Of a DNA stretch of 9,187 nt, positions 1-6,707 are shown one piece after another. Source of the stretch: Pseudomonadota bacterium (GTDB lineage Bacteria; Desulfobacterota; BSN033; WVXP01; G020346125). Below the pieces are notes generated by a model. That model did no database searches, was not told the DNA's origin, and worked only from the letters and a program-made list of their open reading frames with translations. Numbering within the stretch: the stretch's first letter is position 1; each line of letters starts with the position of its first letter. The stretch is taken from the NCBI GenBank assembly GCA_030608745.1, contig JAUWDQ010000101.1, forward strand, positions 1 through 9,187, read 5' to 3'. The translations under genes and the position numbers were made by a program.

Positions 1-1
1 C

Positions 2-619
2 GCTTATCCGGCCAAGGATACAGAGATGGTGATGGAAAAAATGCTTCAGATCTATCCGGACCTGAGAGTCGCCAAGAACGTCTTGGAGACCGGACTTCGA
101 AACCTCAACACGGTGGTTCATGCTCCCATTGTGATCCATAACGCAGGTTGGATTGAGAAGACGAAAGGAGACTTTCTCTTCTATTGGGATGGGTGCACCC
201 CCGGTGTTGCATACACCGCTGAGGCAGTGGATCGGGAGCGACTGGCTTTGGGCAGGAGCCTCGGTTTTGAGTTAACCCCTGTCATTGATGTGTCGCTTGA
301 GTGGTATGGTCACGAAGGTGCAAAGGGAGAGACAATATATGAGGTACTTTCTACAAATCCGGTTTATGTAAAAGACACAGCCCCGCCCACTCTTCAGCAT
401 AGGTTCTTGTTAGAAGACATTCCATATGGCATGGTTCCCATGGAATCCCTGGGGAAAGTTATGGGAATCCCTACCCCGGTGACGAGCGCCATTATCACCT
501 TGGCCTCTGAAATAACACAAATCGATTTCCGTTCTCAGGCTAGAGACCTCAAATACTTAGGGCTGGGACGATTGGGGATGGAAGAGTTAAAGAGGCTGGT
601 TGACCAAGGACAAAATTAA
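2..619 (+). CDS. NAD/NADP octopine/nopaline dehydrogenase family protein, C-terminal part (5' truncated by window edge)
   Basis: The frame is open from the first bases of the window, so the start and the N-terminal Rossmann NAD(P)-binding domain lie to the left. What remains (205 codons) matches the all-helical substrate domain of opine dehydrogenases. Counting from the first complete codon, NTVVHAP carries the conserved His (about residue 40) expected to act in catalysis. It is followed by the HNAG motif (46-49), an RxxxED motif near 134-139 and a VPMESLGKVMGIPTP stretch near 145-159, all typical of this family. Family members make or oxidise N-carboxyalkyl amino acids (opines) or related 2-hydroxy/keto conjugates with NAD(P)H in the cytoplasm. 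The internal ATG at 26 is not a credible start because conserved sequence precedes it in frame. The M24-type gene starts 25 bases after the stop, so the two were probably one transcript. The exact substrate cannot be read from the sequence. Confidence 0.85.
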   Translation, partial: AYPAKDTEMVMEKMLQIYPDLRVAKNVLETGLRNLNTVVHAPIVIHNAGWIEKTKGDFLFYWDGCTPGVAYTAEAVDRERLALGRSLGFELTPVIDVSLEWYGHEGAKGETIYEVLSTNPVYVKDTAPPTLQHRFLLEDIPYGMVPMESLGKVMGIPTPVTSAIITLASEITQIDFRSQARDLKYLGLGRLGMEELKRLVDQGQN

Positions 620-644
620 TATAAAGGCAGTACGGGAGAGCAGC

Positions 645-1202
645 ATGAGAGCGAAAGTAATTATGCGCCAGCGGAAGGCAATGACAAAGGCTGGTCTCGA
701 TGCGCTCGTTGCCATCTCTCCGGAAAACTTCGCGTACACCACGGGCTTCGTGGTTCCCTCGCAGCCCTTGATGCGCTGGCGCCACGCCATGGTTGTCGTA
801 AGGCACGACGGCGAGACGGCGCTGGTCAGCGTGGACATGGAGGAGAACACCGTCAGAGGAAAGGCACAAGGAATGGATGTTAGGGTGTGGGGCGAATTCA
901 CGGATAATCCGATGGAAATCCTGGCTAACCTTTTGGCGGATATGGACCTCGAGTCCTCGAAGATTGGTCTTGAGTTCGACTATCTGCCGGCGGGCGACTT
1001 CGAGGATCTGAAGGGCCGGCTGCCGAAGGCCCAGTTTGCGCCAGCGGAGCAGCTGTTCGACCGCCTGCGCCAGCTGAAGACCGTTGAGGAAGTGACACTC
1101 CTTCGTCGGCTCTCGCGCATCTCTGACCAAGCCATTGGAGATTCGTTCCGCGCCGTTCGGGCCGGCTTGGACCGAGGATCGGATTACTACGATCCTAGCT
1201 GA
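645..1202 (+). pseudogene. M24 (creatinase / Xaa-Pro peptidase-like) family protein, frameshifted and truncated before the catalytic domain
   Basis: The reading frame encodes a creatinase-type N-terminal domain (residues about 1-140, with SPENFAYTTGF at 25-35) and the usual linker into the M24 pita-bread domain (LRQLKTVEEVTLLRRLSRISDQAI, residues 141-164 in two parts). It then ends at a stop after 185 codons, whereas intact family members are usually about 360-400 residues. The metal-binding Asp/His/Glu residues are all absent, so no peptidase activity is expected. From about base 1167 the +1 frame reads WTEDRITTILAEVL, which looks like the proper continuation (family pattern G-x-T-E-x-x-x), pointing to one extra T in ggcttggacc. 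Beyond about 1212 homology fades and that frame also stops. I chose the ATG at 645 because GGGAGAG lies just before it. A TTG at 600 is in frame but overlaps the upstream gene. Its GC-rich third positions differ from the flanking sequence. Confidence 0.75.
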
Positions 1203-1455
1203 GGTCCTCCCTCCCTCTGGACAATTTTCCCATTAGGCTTCCGTTTATGTACTCCCTTAGATTTCCGTCATTTTCAGGAGCCCAAGATGCGGGATTTCGC
1301 GTTGGCCGCATAGCACTCCGCCGTGGTCTTTTCATTTCAATCGTGGTCCGGATAGGCAGGGTCCTGAAGCTCAATTGCCTCAAGATTCTGTGATTTTGTA
1401 CTCCCTTGTGAGCACGAATATGATATGGAGCATCCGATAATCCTAAAAAAAAGCT

Positions 1456-1483
1456 TTGATTTTAAATGCGGTTATGGTATAGA
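1456..1483 (+). promoter_or_regulatory. Candidate sigma70-type promoter for the tctCBA-hydrolase operon
   Basis: TTGATT (1456-1461) and TATAGA (1478-1483) are separated by 16 bases, and a TG dinucleotide one base upstream of TATAGA gives an extended -10 appearance. Each hexamer matches the consensus at four of six positions. Transcription would start near 1490, leaving a leader of roughly 80 bases before tctC. The site lies in the only AT-rich stretch upstream of the operon. It is assigned by eye only. Confidence 0.4.
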
Positions 1484-1560
1484 AGGGGTCGAGAGTAAAT
1501 TGAGTAAAAAAAGAAAGGAGGTGTGAAAAGTTAACAAAATAACCTTAATTAATAGAAAGA

Positions 1561-1567
1561 AAGGAGG
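1561..1567 (+). promoter_or_regulatory. Ribosome binding site of tctC, second of two tandem copies
   Basis: AAGGAGG lies six bases before the tctC ATG at 1574 and fixes that start. The same ten bases AGAAAGGAGG also occur 46 bases upstream (1512-1521). There they are followed only by very short frames, for example GTG AAA AGT TAA at 1523. A minimal leader frame TTG...TGA (1500-1526, eight codons) spans the upstream copy. Confidence 0.7.
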
Positions 1568-1573
1568 CACAAA

Positions 1574-2560
1574 ATGGTAAGGTTTTGGTTTAAATCCAGT
1601 TTTCGCGTGTTCGTTGCCGCCGTTGCAATGTGCGCCATCGTGATTGGAGGTGGGGTCGCCCTCGCCGGAGAATACCCCGAAAAGTCGATTAAATTAATCG
1701 TCCCATGGAAGGCGGGAGGAGGCACCGATGCCCTGATGAGACTCGTCGCACACTATGCAACCAAATACCTCGGAAAACCCATGGTGGTTGTCAACGTCCC
1801 GGGTGTGGGGGGAACCCTGGGTGCTCGGCAGGGAAAGGATGCCAAGCCCAATGGCTACACCCTTACGGCGACCCACGAGTCGGTGATCAGTTCCCATATC
1901 GTCGGGGTCGCTGAATTCAACTACTCGAGCTTTATTCCCATCGCCAACATGACGAGCACACCGGCCATGTTGGCTGCCCGGGCAGATGCTCCCTGGAATG
2001 ACGTGAGAGACCTGGTTGCCGATGCCAAGAAAAGGCCAGGGGAGATCACCTTTGGGGCAACCCTCGGGTCCACCAGTCACTTCTTCCCACTGGAGATCGC
2101 TCAAAAGGCGGGGATAAAATTTAAGATCGTCGGGTACGAAGGGACGTCCGATCGCCAGAGGGCTTTGCTCGGAGGATTTATTGATCTGGGCGAGAGCAAC
2201 CCCGCCGCGGGAAAGAAGTACTTTGAGGCGAAGAAACTGAAGGGGCTCGGAATCGCCACACCCAAACGCCACCCCATGCATCCCAATGTACCGACGCTGA
2301 AGGAGCAGGGAATAGATATTCAATTTGCGGTCAATCGAGGTATCTGCGCGCCTTTGAAAACGCCGAAACCCATCGTCAAGAAACTGGCAGCGGCGCTCAA
2401 GAAGGTATCCAAGGACAAGGAGTTTAGGGAAAGAATCGACAAGCTCGGTAGCCTTGTGGTGTATCGCTCGCCGAAAAAATACAAAGCCTACATAGATGAT
2501 GCGACAAAGACCTGGAACCAGTTGGCAAAAGAGATCGGGATGAAGAAAAAGAAGAAGTAA
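1574..2560 (+). CDS. tctC: Tripartite tricarboxylate transporter periplasmic substrate-binding protein (TctC/Bug family)
   Basis: This 328-residue protein is of normal length for the TctC/Bug family of secreted solute receptors. An N-terminal signal peptide is clear: basic residues at 3-11, a hydrophobic core at about 12-28 and a cleavage motif ALA at 29-31, so the mature protein begins GEYPEKSIK. Family signatures follow: YPEKSIKLIVPWKAGGGTD (34-52), which forms the first ligand-binding loop, NVPGVGGTLGA (74-84) and NGYTL (93-97). In the family the ligand carboxylate is held by backbone and water contacts in these loops, so the ligand cannot be predicted; di- and tricarboxylates, aromatic acids and amino-acid derivatives are all known. 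The C-terminus ends in five lysines. It has a strong ribosome binding site, and a hairpin after the gene separates it from tctB, consistent with higher expression of the receptor than of the membrane parts. Confidence 0.93.
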   Translation: MVRFWFKSSFRVFVAAVAMCAIVIGGGVALAGEYPEKSIKLIVPWKAGGGTDALMRLVAHYATKYLGKPMVVVNVPGVGGTLGARQGKDAKPNGYTLTATHESVISSHIVGVAEFNYSSFIPIANMTSTPAMLAARADAPWNDVRDLVADAKKRPGEITFGATLGSTSHFFPLEIAQKAGIKFKIVGYEGTSDRQRALLGGFIDLGESNPAAGKKYFEAKKLKGLGIATPKRHPMHPNVPTLKEQGIDIQFAVNRGICAPLKTPKPIVKKLAAALKKVSKDKEFRERIDKLGSLVVYRSPKKYKAYIDDATKTWNQLAKEIGMKKKKK

Positions 2561-2569
2561 AGGTTTGCA

Positions 2570-2613
2570 GATGGGGCCTTCCCTGATCTCTGGGCAGTCA
2601 GGAAGGCCCCATC
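2570..2613 (+). terminator. Intercistronic hairpin between tctC and tctB, likely partial terminator or mRNA stabiliser
   Basis: GATGGGGCCTTCCCTGA (2570-2586) pairs with TCAGGAAGGCCCCATC (2598-2613) to give a 16-base-pair GC-rich stem with one bulged C and an 11-base loop. It is followed by AGTTTTA, a weak U-tract. It begins ten bases after the tctC stop and ends 28 bases before the tctB start. Such a stem would let only part of the transcription continue, or would protect the tctC message from 3' decay. Either gives excess binding protein over permease. Confidence 0.75.
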
Positions 2614-2641
2614 AGTTTTAAGAAAATGTGAGAGTTCCCTG

Positions 2642-3148
2642 ATGAGAGAGGACAAAATAATTGGCATTATCCTTGTCATATTCAGCGGGCTGATGTTCTA
2701 CAAAACCCTGGAGTTTCCCCCTGCCATGTTCGGAGCCCTGGGGGCAGGAGTTTTTCCTCAGATTCTCTTTACCCTCCTTGCTTCGGCAGGGGCAGGTTTG
2801 ACAATCAGTGGATTTTTGCGAGACAGGAAGAGAGATAAGGGAGAAAGGGCGGGGAGAAGAAAACAGAGGACAATTCAATTCTGGAATACATGCAAGGAGT
2901 CCCTGCACTATCACTCCCACGTTATCATCAGTTTTTTTCTCTTTTTCTGTTATGTCATTTTGATGTCCTATTTTGGATACACGATTGCGAGCCTCATATT
3001 TATGCCAATCCTCATGTGGATTTTGGGGCCTCGGACTCGGAGGGCAGTAACCATGACCATCGTTGTCTCTCTCGGTATGACATTTATCATCTATTTTGCA
3101 TTCCTTAAATTCCTTAAGGTCTTCTTGCCGGAAGGAAGTCTATTCTGA
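2642..3148 (+). CDS. tctB: Tripartite tricarboxylate transporter small membrane subunit (TctB family)
   Basis: This 168-residue membrane protein sits between tctC and tctA in the classical order. Hydrophobic segments lie at about 6-22, 37-57, 93-111, 114-131 and 135-157. A basic cytoplasmic-type loop (60-76, rich in Arg and Lys) separates the first two from the rest. The short GALGAGVFP stretch (31-39) resembles the G-x-G-x-x-P element of TctB proteins. TctB is the poorly conserved small subunit that partners TctA in the inner membrane. The ribosome binding site before the ATG is weak (GAGAG at 2630-2634), and the preceding hairpin probably lowers its expression further. The tctA start follows 55 bases after its stop. 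Confidence 0.88.
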   Translation: MREDKIIGIILVIFSGLMFYKTLEFPPAMFGALGAGVFPQILFTLLASAGAGLTISGFLRDRKRDKGERAGRRKQRTIQFWNTCKESLHYHSHVIISFFLFFCYVILMSYFGYTIASLIFMPILMWILGPRTRRAVTMTIVVSLGMTFIIYFAFLKFLKVFLPEGSLF

Positions 3149-3203
3149 TAAACATGAAGGATGATTCTCTTCGGTAACCCGGTAATGTTTCAGGGAAGAT
3201 GAC

Positions 3204-4712
3204 ATGATCGATCTTATCGCCCTCGGTGTTAAGGAAATTTTTCAACCCTATCCCTTGATCCTCCTCTTTTTGGGAACGGTTGCCGGCATCGTTGTCGGCT
3301 GCATACCGGGTTTCACCATAACCATGGGCGTCGCACTCACGCTTCCGTTAACCTTCGGAATGACGTCAATTCAAGGCCTGTCAGTCATGCTCGGGGTCCT
3401 CGTCGGCGGACTGGCAGGAGGTCAGATTTCGGGAATACTGCTCGGGATTCCCGGAACACCGTCATCTGTTGCAACGGTTTTCGATGGCCATCCCATGGCT
3501 AAGCGAGGAGAACCCGGAACAGCTCTGTGCTTGGGGATCTGGGCTTCATTCTTCGGAGGGCTCATCAGCGCCTTCATATTGATGTTCTTTACACCACCCC
3601 TGGCGAATATCGCCCTGAAGTTCGGCCCCTGGGAGTTTTTTTCCCTGGTTGCCTTTGGCTTGACGATCATCGCAAGCCTCTCCGGAAAATCACTCCTGAA
3701 AGGGATCATTGCGGGTCTTTTGGGCTTGATCTCCACGCTTTTTGGAACCGATCCCATGACCGGGGTCCTCCGATTTGACTTTGGTTTGCATGGCCTGTCG
3801 GGGGGGTTCTCGTTTCTACCTGTTCTGATCGGGCTTTTTGCCTTCTCCCAGTTGATGAGCAATCTGGAAAGGAGGGAGGGGGCAGGAACTGTCCTCATTG
3901 AAGGTGCAAACCTCGGTTTTTCGTCGCTGAAAACGGTCAAGACGATCCTTCGCCAACCCTTCAATCTGGTCCGATCCTCGATGATCGGGGTTTTCATCGG
4001 TGCCCTTCCCGGGGCGGGAGGGAGTATCTCCAACATCTTGAGCTACGATCAGGCCCTCAAGGGTTCCAAACACCCGGAGAAGTTTGGCACGGGCATACCT
4101 GATGGGATTATTGCTTCTGAAGCAAGCAACAACGGTACCGGAGGAGGCGAGCTCATTCCGACCATGGCCCTGGGAATTCCCGGTTCCGCCGTGTCGGCCA
4201 TCATGATGGGAGCCCTCATCCTCCACGGGATACAACCAGGTCCGCTCCTCATCGTTGAATTTCCGGACCTCGTCTACGGGGTATTTGTCGCATTTTTCCT
4301 GGCTCATTTCTTTATGCTGGGTATTCAGCTCTATGGAATTCGATTGTTCGTGAGATTGACCCGGGTGCCCCTCTATGTCTTGGTTCCCGCCATATTGGTT
4401 TTCTGTTCCGTTGGTTCCTATTCCATCCACAATCGATTCTTTGACATCTGGGTGCTCTTTATCTTCGGAGTTCTGGGTTACCTGATGAAGAAGTTCGAAT
4501 TTCCCCTGGCCCCCGTGATCCTCGGCGTTATTCTCGGCCCGATAGCTGAGACCAATTTTCGAAGAGCGCTCATGACGAGCAGTGATTACACCCTCTTCTT
4601 TACGAGGCCCATTTCCCTCTTCTTCCTGATCCTCTGCTTCCTTTCCCTGCTCTATCCCTTCTATCAGAGATACAGGGAGAAAAAGAGAAGTTCAAATCGA
4701 GCAAAGGGATGA
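3204..4712 (+). CDS. tctA: Tripartite tricarboxylate transporter large permease subunit (TctA family)
   Basis: This 502-residue polytopic inner-membrane protein has the usual TctA length (about 500) and roughly ten to twelve hydrophobic segments. Diagnostic motifs are present: GCIPGFTITMGVALTLPLT (32-50), GIPGTPSSVATVFDGHPMA (81-99) followed by KRGEPGTAL, and in the second half GALPGAGGSISNILSYDQA (266-284) and EASNNGTGGGELIPTMALG (306-324). The matching Gly/Pro-rich loops in the two halves reflect the internal duplication known for the family. TctA forms the translocation pathway and uses an ion gradient to take up ligand handed over by TctC. An AGGGAAG ribosome binding site at 3192-3198 supports the start. 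The downstream hydrolase lies 60 bases away with no terminator visible between them, so they are probably co-transcribed. Confidence 0.95.
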   Translation: MIDLIALGVKEIFQPYPLILLFLGTVAGIVVGCIPGFTITMGVALTLPLTFGMTSIQGLSVMLGVLVGGLAGGQISGILLGIPGTPSSVATVFDGHPMAKRGEPGTALCLGIWASFFGGLISAFILMFFTPPLANIALKFGPWEFFSLVAFGLTIIASLSGKSLLKGIIAGLLGLISTLFGTDPMTGVLRFDFGLHGLSGGFSFLPVLIGLFAFSQLMSNLERREGAGTVLIEGANLGFSSLKTVKTILRQPFNLVRSSMIGVFIGALPGAGGSISNILSYDQALKGSKHPEKFGTGIPDGIIASEASNNGTGGGELIPTMALGIPGSAVSAIMMGALILHGIQPGPLLIVEFPDLVYGVFVAFFLAHFFMLGIQLYGIRLFVRLTRVPLYVLVPAILVFCSVGSYSIHNRFFDIWVLFIFGVLGYLMKKFEFPLAPVILGVILGPIAETNFRRALMTSSDYTLFFTRPISLFFLILCFLSLLYPFYQRYREKKRSSNRAKG

Positions 4713-4760
4713 CCTCTCCCTAACCCGTTTGCGGATATCGAGCTTAAGACGATTGTTTCT

Positions 4761-4767
4761 GGAGGAG
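4761..4767 (+). promoter_or_regulatory. Ribosome binding site of the GGT-like hydrolase
   Basis: GGAGGAG lies five bases before ATGATG at 4773, so either of the two adjacent ATG codons (4773 or 4776) may be used. No in-frame start with a better site exists upstream, which supports a protein without a signal peptide. Confidence 0.7.
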
Positions 4768-4772
4768 ATCCA

Positions 4773-6380
4773 ATGATGAAAGGTGCATTTACATCCCACC
4801 GTCCCGTGGTTATGGGGACAAACTGGATGATCACATCCGGCCATCCGCTCGCATCCCAAGCCGGGGCAGCCATCCTGGACAAGGGCGGGAATGCCCTCGA
4901 TGCCGCCATTGCAGCTAATGCTGTCTTAGGCGTTGTAAGACCCCATATGTGCGGCATTGGGGGTGATGCCTTCATCATCCTCTATGTGGCAAACAAAAAA
5001 GAGATAAAAGTCCTCAACGCCAGCGGAAGGTCGCCGTACGAGGCGACAAGGGATTTTTTCACCAAAAAGGGTATGAGGAAAGTCCCTGACAAAGGGATAT
5101 TGCCTGCCACCGTCCCCGGGGCTGTAGATGGATGGATTACCGCACTGGAAGCGCATGGTACGATGCCCCTTGATACCCTGCTCCAACGGGCCATCGGATA
5201 TGCCGAGAGGGGGTTCCCCGTCTATAGGGAATTGGGCGACGTCATCGGAAGCGAATCCCCACTCCTAAAGAGCTGTCCAGCTTCGGCGAAAATATTCTTA
5301 CCCAATGGTAGGCCTCCGAAACCGGGCGAACTATTAGTGCAGCACGACCTGGCCAAATCGCTGAAGAAGATTGCCAAGGAGGGGAAGGACGCCTTCTATA
5401 GAGGGGAGATTGGGCGGGCCCTGGTCAAATGCTCACGGGAGAGTGAGGGCCTCTTTGCCGAGAAGGACCTGGAAGATCACCGCTCAACCTGGGTGGAGCC
5501 CATCGAGACGGTATACAAGGGGTATCGAATCTGCGTCGTACCCCCGAACTCCCAGGGAATTGCCCTCTTGATGCAGGCGAATATCATCGAGAATTTTGAT
5601 TTGGCCGAATTGGGACACAATAGCACTGACTATGTTCACCACTTTGTCGAGGCAAAGAAACTCGTGTTCGTTGATCGGGACACATATGTCTGCGACCCGG
5701 ATTTTAACCGCGTTCCCGTGGAGAAGATGGTTTCGAAAGGTTACGCGAAGGAACGGATGTCACGGATTGATCTCAACAGGGCGGCGTTAGATGTCTCACC
5801 AACACAATTTTCCAGTAGGGGAGAAGACACGATCTATTTGGCCGTGGTTGACGGAGAAGGGAATGCCGTCTCCATGATCAACAGCCTCTATGAGGCCTTT
5901 GGCAGTGGAACGGTAGTAGAGGGGACGGGCATCATGCTCCATAACCGGGGGAAAGACTTTTCCTTGGATCCTGCCCATGTTAACTGTATCGAACCGCATA
6001 AGCGCCCCTATCATACCCTGAGTCCTTGCATGATATTGAAGGGAGAGCGCCCCTTCATGGTTCTGGGCACGCCAGGGGCCGATGGCCAGACGCAGACCCT
6101 TCTCCAGGTCATCGCCAATATCATCGACTTCAAGGCCGATGTTCAGGAGGCCATCGAGAGTCCCCGGTGGCGAAGCAACCCCGGAAACAGGCTGCTTATC
6201 GAAGGTCGCTTTCCCGCAGCAGTCGTCGAAGGGCTCAAAGCCAGGGGGCATCAAATCGAAATCCTTCCTGATTGGTCAACAATCTGTGGTGGCGCTCAGG
6301 GGATTATCATCGATCGTGAAAAAGGAGTCCTCATGGGCGGCGCCGATCCCCGCCGGCAGACATATGCCATCGGATGCTAA
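4773..6380 (+). CDS. Gamma-glutamyltransferase-like Ntn-hydrolase proenzyme, cytoplasmic, transporter-linked
   Basis: This 535-residue protein has full-length GGT architecture. The N-terminal part shows SGHPLASQAG (22-31), KGGNALDAAIAANAVLGVV (37-55) and HMCGIGGDAF (58-67). The likely autoprocessing site is Asp352/Thr353 in EDTIYLAVVD, aligning with the nucleophile Thr of E. coli GGT (TTHYSVVD). The large chain would be residues 1-352 and the small chain 353-535. The small chain has AFGSG (375-379), GTGIMLHNRGKDFSLDP (384-400) and HTLSP (414-418). Several ligand-binding positions differ from classical GGT: NASGRSP replaces the usual Arg-x-x-Ala-Pro region, Tyr373 replaces the active-site Asn, HT replaces the paired Ser before M-S-P, and GTPGADG replaces GSPGGS. 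The pattern resembles YwrD-like and acylase-like members. No signal peptide is visible, so it should act in the cytoplasm on a substrate imported by the adjacent TctCBA system. Glutathione hydrolysis is possible but not favoured. Confidence 0.88.
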   Translation: MMKGAFTSHRPVVMGTNWMITSGHPLASQAGAAILDKGGNALDAAIAANAVLGVVRPHMCGIGGDAFIILYVANKKEIKVLNASGRSPYEATRDFFTKKGMRKVPDKGILPATVPGAVDGWITALEAHGTMPLDTLLQRAIGYAERGFPVYRELGDVIGSESPLLKSCPASAKIFLPNGRPPKPGELLVQHDLAKSLKKIAKEGKDAFYRGEIGRALVKCSRESEGLFAEKDLEDHRSTWVEPIETVYKGYRICVVPPNSQGIALLMQANIIENFDLAELGHNSTDYVHHFVEAKKLVFVDRDTYVCDPDFNRVPVEKMVSKGYAKERMSRIDLNRAALDVSPTQFSSRGEDTIYLAVVDGEGNAVSMINSLYEAFGSGTVVEGTGIMLHNRGKDFSLDPAHVNCIEPHKRPYHTLSPCMILKGERPFMVLGTPGADGQTQTLLQVIANIIDFKADVQEAIESPRWRSNPGNRLLIEGRFPAAVVEGLKARGHQIEILPDWSTICGGAQGIIIDREKGVLMGGADPRRQTYAIGC

Positions 6381-6420
6381 GTCCTCAGTTCCGATTGGTA
6401 ATTGTAAAGCTTTGCCATTC

Positions 6421-6673
6421 TTGACGTCATTGTAAAAAGTCGAAATAGGACGGCAAAGAAAAAAGATCCAGATGCAAGGCGCGCAAATCCTGAGAAATGA
6501 GGCGTACATAGAAGTACGCTGCAGTGATTTACCCTGTTAAACATTTTCTTTGTTTGATGTTACTGTTTTCAAGCAGCTTCTATATCCCATATCTCTTGAT
6601 ATACCTGCCTTCAATTTAACAGGGCAGGGGATGAAGCGGAACGTAGCAGATGGACTTTTTACGAAGCCGTCAT
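6421..6673. repeat. Palindromic MITE-like repeat, copy 1 (interrupted), between convergent genes
   Basis: The ends are TTGACGTCATTGTAAAAAGTC (6421-6441, 21 bases given as TTGACGTCATTGTAAAAAGT plus C) and the inverted partner GACTTTTTACGAAGCCGTCA (6653-6672). They match at 17 of 20 positions. Internally there is a small GCGTAC/GTACGC hairpin (6502-6519). The element matches the 8506-8663 copy in inverted orientation, including 27 identical bases at one end (6646-6672 against 8507-8533) and 17 identical bases at 6467-6483 against 8600-8616. It lies between the converging hydrolase and short-chain dehydrogenase genes and may act as a two-way terminator. CATTCTTG occurs directly repeated at both edges (6416-6423 and 6671-6678), possibly a target duplication. 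Confidence 0.8.
6532..6624. mobile_element. 93-base insertion with 10-base terminal inverted repeats nested inside repeat copy 1
   Basis: CCCTGTTAAA (6532-6541) and TTTAACAGGG (6615-6624) are perfect inverted repeats enclosing an AT-rich, non-coding stretch. Repeat copy 2 lacks this segment entirely: there GCAGTGACTTAAAGATGAAG (read on the minus strand) is continuous, whereas copy 1 has GCAGTGATTTA, then the segment, then GATGAAG after a few extra bases. Removing 93 bases from copy 1 leaves 160 bases against 158 for copy 2. No clear target duplication is seen. The segment is too small to encode a transposase, so it would have to be mobilised in trans. Confidence 0.55.
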
Positions 6674-6707
6674 TCTTGGCATAACAGGAGATGCCTTAAG
6701 CACCATC

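Larger units (their letters stand above)
1203..1573 (+). other. Non-coding spacer between the decayed M24 gene and tctC
   Basis: No convincing gene is visible on either strand. A 62-codon minus-strand frame (1195-1383) has no motif I recognise and overlaps the end of the decayed gene. The first ten bases or so are the last recognisable M24 sequence in the +1 frame. An 11-base direct repeat TGTACTCCCTT occurs at 1248-1258 and 1397-1407. From about 1440 the sequence becomes AT-rich and carries the candidate promoter and the leader of the transporter operon. Confidence 0.6.

Noticed and set aside
549..1130. Minus-strand frame of 193 codons antisense to the M24-type remnant
   Set aside because: It mirrors the codon pattern of the genuine plus-strand creatinase-N domain and has no family match I recognise.
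1195..1383. 62-codon minus-strand open frame after the M24 remnant
   Set aside because: No ribosome binding site of note, no recognisable domain, and it overlaps the decayed gene; it is treated as chance.
3422..4036. Long minus-strand frame of 204 codons antisense to tctA (another of similar length at 3816-4430)
   Set aside because: Both are shadows of the strongly conserved TctA coding frame; their residue composition (Pro, Arg, Ser, His rich) and lack of motifs show no real protein.
5796..6254. Minus-strand frame of 152 codons antisense to the GGT-like gene
   Set aside because: The plus strand here encodes the conserved catalytic small chain, so the antisense frame is a by-product.
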